Source of the DNA: Trebouxia sp. TZW2008 | Lineage: Eukaryota > Chlorophyta > Trebouxiophyceae > Trebouxiales > Trebouxiaceae | Assembly (NCBI GenBank): GCA_002118135.1 | Contig: BDIU01000141.1 | Coordinates: forward strand, 62,001 to 126,000 | Direction of reading: 5' to 3' | Length of the DNA: 64,000 nt | Shown here: piece after piece, positions 33,822 through 43,507 of the stretch | Layout of the letters: each line of letters opens with the position of its first letter | Numbering within the stretch: the stretch's first letter is position 1 | Made by a program: the position numbers and the translations under genes | The notes under the pieces: model-generated | The model's database searches: none | What the model was told of the DNA's origin: nothing | The model's input: only the letters and a program-made list of their open reading frames with translations

Positions 33822-36800
33822 ATGCCGTCCCTAGCTGATGCTCTGCAGCTTTGCTTGCTCTCACCAGCGCGTGCATCGCTGCCCAAGATGGTTGTGTTGG
33901 TGGACAGGAGAGTCGCGCGTACAAAAAGGCATAAACGCATTGTGGCAGCGAGCATGAGCGGCAATAGAGCAAGCCTTGGTCAGTCCTGGAGACTAGATGC
34001 AGACAAGCCATGGTACCATGTCATGCCGCGATCAGGCTGGCTGAATGACCCAAATGGTCCCATATACTACAATGGCAAATATCATGTGTAAGCAGTTCAA
34101 TATACTGCAAATACATGTCAGTGATGACAGTGCACCTGCATGCTGTATATACTTGTAGCGGCATTCAGCTGCATTTAGGCTGGCAGAAAGCAGCAGAGCT
34201 TGCTTGTGGTGCTAGTGATATGAAGAAGCGTTATAGACAAGCATATGTGCCATCACAGGTACTACCAGCACATAGAGGGTACGAGCCAGTGGGAATGGAG
34301 AATGACATGGGGCCATGCTTCCAGCTCCAATTTGGTGCATTGGGAGCATGAGCCTATCGCAATTGATCCCACCAAAGGCGGTGCAGATGCCTCTGGCTGT
34401 TGGTCAGGCACTGCAGTGCTGGACCAAGATGGTACCCCAACATTGATCTACACAGGAGTCAGGCAAGACGCTCCCTTTCAGGATGACTTGCCTTGCACAT
34501 GTAGTAGCACCCTTTGCAGAATGCACAGCTATACCGCCTGGCATCTGCATTGCTGGCAGCTGTAGCAGAGATGCCAGGAAGCTCCATCTGCTGGCATTAA
34601 CAGCCACAACAAGCATACATGCATCACAGGTATTGTGATTAAGGCCATGTTGGTGCTGACAGGCGGCGAGACAACAAAGACTGTGGGCCTCTGCCTCATG
34701 CAGCTGTTGACCTAGGTCTGGATATGATTGAGTGCCAGATGATGGCTAGGTGTCAACAAGGCAAGTCACAACCTCAATTTGTAACGTTGATTACTCAGTC
34801 CCAGCATTTGGTTACATTGGCAGTGACATCGCAGATTTGATTGAAAGCTGCTGACCATGTATGGTGCAACATCTCACAGCATGGCCATGCACATAGTATT
34901 GCACCTGGGCTGCTTCCACACCAAGTCTCCCATCATGATGTCTGGCCTTGATTCTGGTTCTTGCTTCACAGTACTGCATATCTGGTACATAAGCATACAG
35001 TATTTGGATACAGTGTGCTACTGTGGGCGCATTTGTTCTGTGAGCATAAGGTGTTTGATTGCACTGGGGTACTGTGGGTCAGGTGATGTGGATCTGATGA
35101 GGTGGCACAAGCAGGAGCAGCCCATCATTCCCCACCCCCCTGAGAACATGAAGCTGACAGGTTTCAGAGACCCCTACATCATCCAGAAGGGTTCTGGCCA
35201 GCAAAAGTGGAAGCTGCTGCTGGGCAGTGGGATCGAGGGCCAAGGTGGCACACTGCTGGTGTATGAGTCTGCTGAGCTGGGCTCAGGTAATGGACCTTTT
35301 GTGCTCACTGTCTGCCGCCTCCCTCTATAGCTGTGCCAATATTCCTGTGCCGAAGAGACACGTTGCATTGCTCAAATGATATCAGCAAGCCAACATTGGG
35401 TACTCTGCAAACCTGTGCATCAGCAGCACCTGTATCTTTTGTCTTTGTGCGTATCAATGCTCACCATGAGCAGAAAGTTCAGTCTCTTTCAGGTGTTGTG
35501 ACTATTTCATGCAGACAGCGTCAGGCATTTCACCGCATTTCGCCAATCTACTGCTTGATGACCATGTGCCAGAGACAATCTGAGAGCCCTGAACAGCAAT
35601 AAGGCATGCAGGCTGGCAGTACAAGGGCTCCTTCATCAAGGGCAAATCCAAGCCCTTAGGTGATCATGACCTAGGGGCCATGTGGGAATGCCCCTTCCTA
35701 ACGCCCCTGCAGGACACCACAAACGCTGCTCCAGCAGCCCAAGCGCCCAGTGACTCAGTGGGGCCCCTGCAACTGAAGGAAGACCAGCTGCATATGATGT
35801 GCGTGTCCCCCTACCCCCACCACCTGAAGGGGCGCCCCACCAACCCCTGCCTCTACTGGCTTGGCCATGTGCAGCAGGAGCTCTTTCACATTGAGCAGTC
35901 TGACGGTAGAAACTGCATTGCAAACATGCTACTTTGTTGGCCATAATCTTAACATGTCATGAAATCATTTAGCAAGTCGTAGTCTTCAAATGCAAATTGA
36001 CAAGGTGCCTGGCAAAAGCTGGTGTAGCATCTGCTCTGGTCAAACTCGCGCTTATTCTTCTTGTATGTGAGTCGTGTAACACAAGTAGCAGCCATGCATC
36101 AAGCTGGCGTCAGACTCAGCAAGCTGTCCCTTGACCTGCAATGTTGGCACACACATGTTGCCTGTACTGGTCAAGTGTAAAGCCCATGTGACTGCTGCAG
36201 GCCCTCATCTGCTGGACCTGGGTGATGCGCTGTATGCGCCTAACTGCTTCCAGGATAGACCGGGACGCAACATCATGCTAGGCTGGTTGCAAGAGCTGCG
36301 GCAAGGTGGCGGCTTTGACTATGCTGGCTGCATCTCACTTCCCAGAATCTTGTCCTACAAAGGTGATAAGCTCATTATCTGCTGTCACTTGCGCAGCAAG
36401 ATCTACAGTGATGCCATGTTATTTGCCATGCACACAGGCATCAAGCACAAGCTGTGCACACCTGGCAAATTGGCAATGTTTTGTAAGAACTTAACGATAC
36501 AAGAATACAAGTCTTGAGCATAGATGTGGCATACAATTCAGGAACATCATCATGTGAGGGCATATAGCATTCAGCAGATGTGGTCTGTCTGATGACACAC
36601 TTGCTGTTCTGCTTTGACAGCTGTGCAGGAGGTCGGCTGCATCAGGAAGCAGCACCACAGCTCAAGGCCCTTAGGCAGCAGCCCTCATGGTCCGCATCAC
36701 GCCTGCAGGTGACTGCTGAGCAGGTAGCGACGGTGGAAAATCTGCAAGGGTCCTCCTCATCAGCAGCACAATCGCAGGTGTCTGTCTTGATGCGGTGTGT

Positions 36801-37848
36801 GCGCGTGCAGGAGGTCAGCTGCACCAGGAAGCAGCACCAGAGCTCAAGGCCCTGAGGCAGCAGCCATCCTGGTCAGCACCACGCCTGCAGGTGACTGCTG
36901 AGCAGGTAGCGACGGTGGAAAATCTGCAAGGGTCCTCCTCATCAGCAGCACAATCGCAGGTGTCTGTCTTGATGTGGTGTGTGCGCGTGCAGGAGGTCAG
37001 CTGCACCAGGAAGCAGCACCAGAGCTCAAGGCCCTCAGGCAGCAGCCATCCTGGTCAGCACCACGCCTGCAGGTGACTGCTGAGCATGCTGTGGCGGTGG
37101 AAAAAGTCACAGGTCCCTCCTGGATGGCCACATTCACCCTGACACGTGGCAGTGCCGCAGCGTCAGGGCTGTTACTGCGGTCATGGCTGTATGAAGGGCC
37201 AGAGCAGGAACAGCCCTCTGCTGCTGCCCTGCTGCTCAACTGGGAGCAGTCAAGCCTAGAGGTCAGCCATCACGTTGGGATTGCCTGTGTGATTTGTCTG
37301 CACAGTGGTTGCTCAAGTCTGTTGTTGGCATTATACCACTGTTGGCATGTACCACTCAGTCTCAAGCTGGCCAACGTGCTGCCTTATGCTGTGTTTTAAA
37401 ACAGACTCAACGTCATGCTGATGTTTAAACATGCATGAGACAACTATGCTGCTGAAACTTTTGGTGACGATGAACTGCTGCATGGTGCAGGCTGCTATCT
37501 GTAGCAGCTTGCTGTCGATCAAGTTACAGTTTGCTTTGCTAATCAGAACAGGCAGAACTGGGTACAATGCCTGCGACTGTCCATTCATGCCTTATGGCAG
37601 TGTGCTAGCAAAGCAGGAGTTGGGTGTTTCAGGTGGTCTTCCCCAGGAAGCTGGACAAAAGCAGCATGACTTTTGATGTTAATGCTGACATGAAGCGCAT
37701 TGGTGGTCCAATCAGGCTTGAGTCAAAGCAAGAGGCTACAGTGGACGTTTATGTGGACCACTCTGCTGTAGAGGTCTTCCTTGCCTCGGGCGAAGCTCTT
37801 GCAACCAGGTGCATGACATTCTTGCAGAATGACATTGCATCTTCATAG
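33822..37848 (+). CDS. GH32 beta-fructofuranosidase (invertase family)
   Basis: Eight exons join in phase to 570 aa: 33822-34087, 34259-34462, 34663-34760, 35083-35286, 35612-35905, 36201-36362, 36993-37261 and 37633-37848. The nucleophile motif WLNDPNGP is at residues 73-80 (Asp76). GCWSG follows in exon 2, the transition-state motif RDP is at 218-220, and the acid/base motif MWECP is at 281-285 (Glu283). The C-terminal beta-sandwich ends with VDHSAVEVF (540-548). GH32 enzymes hydrolyse sucrose or fructans. The first 45 residues are Arg/Ser/Ala-rich and end in RIVAAS, like a chloroplast transit peptide. ATG 33684 upstream is an alternative start. Introns 2 and 3 use GC donors (CAG|GCAAGA and AAG|GCAAGT), which alone keep the frame. 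Two dead copies of the exon 7 start lie in intron 6. Confidence 0.93.
36625..37085 (+). repeat. 182-bp tandem triplication of an exon acceptor in the GH32 gene
   Basis: Three copies with acceptors at 36628, 36810 and 36992 share the start of the exon coding [20 protein letters not shown] plus the preceding intron end. Copies 1 and 2 are cut at a GAGCAG|GTAGCG border. Only copy 3, where that GT is lost (GAGCATGCTGTG), reads on into the full exon. Including a first copy (80 or 95 nt) would break the frame. Confidence 0.9.
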
Positions 37849-38426
37849 CATCATGTATGGTTTGTTGAGGCAACATTGCTGACAAGCAGTCCTCCTGCAC
37901 ACAACCTGATGTGCTGCTGCTACAATGTCAGGCTTGACAGTGATGCCAATTTGCTCTAAATCAGTGGCAATGTCAGATGACCAAGGTGCAATAGTATGCT
38001 GCACAGTCAGACAGCAGCTGGCTGCTTGCAGGATATATCGTGGTGCTGTGACTTCACAGCAAGATGCAGGGTTCCACTTCACATCACATGGCGGCATCAC
38101 GGACGTGACAGACATCCAAGTGCATACCATGGGCTCTATCTGGACAAAGGCTGCTGATCGGCCAGAAAAGCAGTTTGAGCCAGCCTCAAACAGTGCACCT
38201 TGAATTACAGTGTCGAAAAGTGCTTTCTGATCTACACCAGAACTGCTTATCCTCTTGGAATAATGCAACAATCCTCTGAAATCAATAAGTTGAAGAATAA
38301 GCACAGGTTTTGTTTCGGAGAAATGCAGTGAGCCACGCAGTTTACTGTGCTTTCGGAGCGAAATATGCAGGTATCACAAGTCCAGTGACGCATGCTTTGC
38401 GCGCTGTGCTTCAGGCTCCGTGTTCG
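37849..38426. other. Intergenic between GH32 and COX15
   Basis: No supported gene. It contains the GH32 3' flank and the COX15 upstream region. The COX15 frame is open upstream from 38310 but has no ATG before 38427. Confidence 0.5.
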
Positions 38427-41400
38427 ATGCTGATGCTTAGCCGTGCATCTCGCGTGAGGTCTGCGGATGCCAGTCAAGCAGCTCAAAGCATCACCGAGTG
38501 TGCGTCGTTGCTGCGCTGGTGGCATAACTTTCAGCTGACGTCGTCCTTTAGCTCTGCGAGAACGCCGGTCAACACAGCAGCTTCACTTGCAAAACACATC
38601 TGTCAGTCCGGTGCTCCTCGATGTGCACCACAAGCCCAGCATGTCCGGTGTCATGCCCAAAATCTGCTGAACAGCAGCAAGACTTGCCAGGGGCGTGGCT
38701 TTGCCGCCCAGGCAGCAGCTGTGAGAGGTCAGTCACAGATGCCAAAGCAGCTCAAGCATCCTCTGGTTACATGCCACCCCAGTTCCTGACCATGGCGGTC
38801 TTGTTGCAGCTCCAAAGAGTATCAATAGCGTCACAAGGCAGCAGTCAACATTGGCAGCCAGCTTGCCAGGAGCTTTCTCAAATCTTGCACCAGTGAGCTC
38901 ACACTTCATTGGCTGTCTGCTGTTTGCTACATTGACACGTGCGTGCTACACTGATTGAGATCAGCCTGGTGTTGTCCGACATACCAAAAGTTGCTTTTCT
39001 GCAGAAGCGGCCAGTGCTGACAGGGGCATTAGCACAGACTGCTGGCCTCAGTGATAGCGCCCGCAAGCAAGTCGGCTGGTGGCTGGCCGGATGCTCAGGC
39101 TGGGTCTTCAGCATGGTTGTGCTAGGTGGCATGACCAGGCTCACCCGCTCTGGCCTCTCCATGACAGACTGGAAGTTTACTGGGGAAAGACCACCACGCT
39201 CCCTGGTACTGGCCCCTATTACTGATACTGCCTTCTGTTATTGACGCTTCCTTCTGTCATTGACACTGCCTTCTGTTATTGGTACTGCCTAATGGCACTA
39301 GACCGCCATGCCCCTTGATACTGCCTGCTGCTCTTGATACTGCCTACTTGGATTGGTTTGCCTATTGTCATTGATACTGCCTGCTATTGTTGATACTGCC
39401 TGCTGTTGTTGATACTGCCTACTATGATTGGTGCTGCCTACTGTCACTAGACCACCATGCTCCTTGGAACTGCTTGATATTATTGATGCTGCCTAACTAA
39501 ATTGGTACTGCCTGCTTGGATTGGATTTGCCTACTATTGTTGATACTGCCTGCTGTTCTTGACACTGCCTGCTGTTGTGAATACTACCTACTATGATGGA
39601 TGCTGCCTGCTGTCACTAGATCACCACACTCCCTGATACTGCCTATTGTGATTGACACTGCTTGCTGTGATTGATCTACCTACTGTTGTTGATACTGCCT
39701 ACTTTTATTGATACTGCCTACTGTCATTGGTACCGCCTGCTGTGGTTGTTACTGCCTACTGTGATTGGTGCTGCCTACTTTTATTGATAATGCGTACTGT
39801 CATCGATTCCGCCTGCTGTTGTTGATACTGTCTGCTGCTACTGACACTGTTTATTATCATTGATATTGCACACTGCCACTAGACCACCACACTCCCTGGT
39901 ACTGCCTATTGTGATTGAAAGTGCTTGCTGTGATTGATCTGCCTACAGTTATTGAAAATGCCTACTGTTATTGGTACTGCCTGCTGTTGTTGACACTGCT
40001 CACTGTGGTTGGTGCTGCCTGCTGTCATTAGACCACCACACTCCCTGGTACTGCCTATTGTGAGTGATACTGCTTGCTGTGATTGATCTGCCTACTGTTG
40101 TTGATACTGCCTGCTGTTATTGATACTGCCTACTGTTATTGATACCACCTGCTGTGGTTGTTATTGCCTGCTATGATTGGTACTGTTATTGATAATGCCT
40201 ACTGTCATCGAGTCCGCCTGCTGTTGTTGATACTGCTCACTGTGATTGATCCTGCCTACTGTCATGAGATCACCACACTCCCTGGTACTGCCTACTGTTG
40301 CTGATACTGCCTGCTGCAATTGATCTGCCTACTGTTGTTGATTCTGTCCACTGCAATTGATTCTGCCTACTGTTAGTGATACTGCTTAATGTCACTAGAC
40401 CACCACGCTCCCTGGAACTGCCTGCACGTTCTTCATTCAGCACACTCTGCATGACTGTCAAGCATTGGCTGCAGCCGCAGTACAACGTGCATGAGCTCAT
40501 GTCTGGAAGGCTTTCCTCAGCAGTTGTTGCAGCCTAAGTACAGTATGCAGATACGCATGCGATGAGGGCGCTGCATGGCGTTTCAGCACTGGCTGTAGCC
40601 CACGTGTAATGTGCCAGAGCTCATGTGACAAAGGCTGTGTGTGACCTTTCAGCACTGGCTTGAGTGCAATGTGCGAGAGCTCATGCGATGAGTGTTGCTG
40701 CAGGCTGACTGGCAAGCAGAGTTTGAGAAGTACAAGCAGTCTCCAGAGTATCGCAAGGTCAACAGGTGACTGCATGCATACACCATTGAATCAGTTGCCT
40801 AGACTGGCCCTGCATCACATTGCATGTCAGCACATGCAAGACATAAGTTGCATGTTGATGATGAAGGCGCACAATCACATGTCATGTGTGCACATGCAAG
40901 ACATGAGTCGTGCGTTGCATGTTGATGATGAAGGTGCATGATCACATTTCATGCACGCGCATGCAAGACATGAGTCATGACTTGTGTTTTGGCACTGAAG
41001 GCGCATGACCCTTGAGGAGTTCAAGTTCATCTACTGGATGGAGTATGCGCACCGCATGTGGGGTAGAGCTCTTGGCGTTGTGTTTGCGGTACCTGCAGCC
41101 TACTTTGGGGTGCGAGGCTTCATCAATCTTGCATTGGCAAAGAACTTGGGGCTGTTCTTCTTGATGGGTGGGGCTCAGGGCCTGGTGGGCTGGTGGATGG
41201 TCAAATCTGGTCTGCAGGTCAGTCTGGCAAGCCTTGTCTGTCATGTCATAGTGAAACCTCACTCTGACAGCACTGTTCTCCATGACACTACGGCTGTCGA
41301 GTTTTGGCAGTTGAATAGCGCGTGTATGTGCTGTTCACATGCATCCCAAATTAGCCCGCAGCACCTTAGTGTCAAGTCTTTGATAATGAGGTCATCACAA

Positions 41401-43237
41401 TGCTTTACACGAACTTTGACTGAGAGTTGCTCGAGGTGTCATGGAGAGACTTCAACGCATGAGTGTCGAGTGCTTTTCATTCCGTGCGACGTCCACCTGT
41501 GCTTGCAAGTCAGGAAGAGCATGGCATGCGTGGAATCAAGTTGCTAATCCATTCAAGTAATTATGGGCCATTGTTGCATTACTCATCAATTGCATTGTGC
41601 ATGGGGCAGGACCTCAAGGCAGAGTGGAACACATCACAAGTGAGCCCATTGCATTGTCCTGTTGCATGCACCTAGCAGGGTCATCAGAAACTAGGATCAC
41701 AATGTGATTGTGTGTGCCACAGGAGCCCAAAGCAGGGTGGGACACATGGCGAGTGAGCCCCTTGCATTGTCCTTTTGTATGCACCTGATAGGCTCATGAG
41801 ACCTCACTAGAAAGCATGTAAACCATGCTCACAATGTGATTGTGTGTGCCACAGGAGCCCAAGGCAGAGTGGGATACACCGCGAGTGAGCCCGTACCGCC
41901 TGGCTGCGCACCTCACCTCAGCCTTTGTCATCTACTCAGGGCTGCTGTGGACCACCCTCAACATGTTTTTCCCCTCCTCTGCGGCAGTTCTGGCCCCTGA
42001 GGCTGCTGCTAAAGGGGCAGGGGCTCTGCGCAGGGTGGCTCACCCCCTTGCTGCCCTGATTGGCATCACTGCCATCTCAGGTAGGGCTTGCAACCTTCTG
42101 AACCTTGTGAAGGACCTATTGAACAAGGACATGATGCAGATCATCTGATGGCATGCATACAAGCTGGTGGGGCAACGGTTCAGATGGTTTGTGCAACTGA
42201 ATACCAACCCTGGCCACCTCCCAAAACTGTACAGCTGTCTTCTGTGGCGGTCACACCAAGTGTGCTTTCTCATGATGCTGCAGATGTGTCAGCGCGCGCT
42301 TATGAACCAGCTCTGTGCTCTGTGGAGCTTGATCGCAAAAAGATCTCTGCTTCCGCAATGGACCTTCTGATTGCATGTACTATTGTCACCTATCAGCAGC
42401 AGTCCGTCGGGGCAGGCCGTGACCTGCTGTCATACCGTTATCATGAGCCTGCTCTTCTTGTCTTTGATTGCACGCCTTGGCAAATGCCTAATCTTGTCAC
42501 AACAGTACATTGCTATCCAGGCGTGTTTGTTGCTGGCATGGATGCTGGCCGTGCCTACAATGACTTCCCCTTCATGAACGGGCAGTGGGTACCTGACGAG
42601 TACTGGGCCATTCAAGGCTGGCGCGGCTTCTTTGAGAACACTGCTGCAGTGCAGTTGCATCACAGGCTTCTGGCCACGACCACGTTGGTCAGTGTGCTGA
42701 CAACCTGGGGCATGTTCAGGGGCAGAGTGTTGCCTCACGCCTCACAACAGCTGCTGAATGCCATGGCTGCCATGACAGCTGTGCAGGTGAGCATGCAGGC
42801 AGAGCTTGTGCCTGCATTTGATTGTGCCAGTATGCACAAATTGCATCTTGAGCGTTGATGTCAAGATTTATACAGATCATCAATTGTAGTGCTGCAGAGC
42901 AGTGCCTATCTGCGGTGTGCTACTACTGCTGGCCAGAGTCTGCTTCAGTGCAAAGATTCAGTGGTCTGCATGGTGCTGATGAGGCAGTGATGTTGACTGT
43001 TGGTGCTTTCAGGTAGCTCTGGGAATCACAACTTTGATGACTTATGTGCCTCCCAGTCTAGGCTCTGCCCATCAGGCAGGGGCTCTTACCTTGTTCTCTT
43101 TGGTTTTGGCACTCATGCATAGCTTGCGGCGGGGCCCATCAGCACTGGCCAAGCCATCCTTTATGAGGCAGTACAGCACTCCTCTTGCAGCTGGAGCAGT
43201 GGTGGCAGTTGGTGCAGCTGTTGCAATTGAGAGGTAG
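38427..43237 (+). CDS. COX15: COX15 heme A synthase
   Basis: ATG 38427 opens a presequence rich in Arg, Ser and Ala (MLMLSRASRVRSADASQAAQ), fitting mitochondrial import. Core exons are about 39010-39205 (KQVGWWLAGCSGWVFSMVVL, then GGMTRLTRSGLSMTDWKFTG), 40704-40768 (EFEKYKQSPEYRKVN), 41004-41218 (FKFIYWMEYAHRMWGRALGV), 41855-42080 (VSPYRLAAHLTSAFVIYSGL), 42521-42786 (FVAGMDAGRAYNDFPFMNGQ, then QLHHRLLATTTL) and 43014-43237 (ALGITTLMTYVPPSLGSAHQ). The conserved histidines in WMEYAHRMW, RLAAHL, QLHHRL and GSAHQ are present. COX15 is a multi-span inner membrane enzyme that oxidises heme O to heme A for cytochrome oxidase. The presequence exon borders between 38720 and 39010 are uncertain. Two of its introns carry echoes of neighbouring exons. 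Confidence 0.93.
39206..40450 (+). repeat. Minisatellite in a COX15 intron containing seven copies of the upstream exon end
   Basis: The array is made of units of about 19-21 bp near TTGATACTGCCTACTGT. It is interrupted at 39299, 39449, 39618, 39881, 40030, 40267 and 40397 by copies of the exon end AGACCACCACGCTCCCTG, whose real copy is at 39188-39205. Three copies keep the CCCTG|GTACTG donor; the others have lost the GT. The base unit itself resembles the first bases of the intron. Confidence 0.9.
41600..41890 (+). repeat. Exon-acceptor echoes of COX15, three copies
   Basis: The real exon starts at 41855 with EPKAEWDTPRVSPYR. Copies start at 41723 (EPKAGWDTWR) and 41610 (DLKAEWNTSQ), each after an AG and each followed by GTGAGC exactly 30 nt later. 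The intervening intron sequence (GCATTGTCCT...GCACCT) is repeated too. Confidence 0.85.
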
Positions 43238-43507
43238 TCATACGCAGCAGGATGTTATGATATGTTGTTAGCAAATATTACAATCGGTGCAACCATCTCC
43301 ACAAGTCATTTGACCCCAGCAGTTCATGCCTTACATGATTGCTGTGGTCGAACACAGCGCTAGGCGCTGATCATGTGTTGGTCTACTTGTTCTTGATAGC
43401 CTGTACTGAATGATTGACTAGACGACACTCTGCTTCTCCCACATACAAGGGACTTAGAGACAGTAGAACTGACTTAGATAAAGCATCAGGTAAATGGATC
43501 GCAGCAG
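43238..43507. other. Convergent intergenic space between COX15 and COPG
   Basis: 270 bp with the 3' flanks of both genes. No gene, repeat or RNA is recognised. Confidence 0.5.

Noticed and set aside
39206..40450. Regularly spaced short repeats that could look like a CRISPR array
   Set aside because: The units are imperfect, there are no unique spacers, no cas genes exist, and the array sits in an intron of a eukaryotic COX15 gene.
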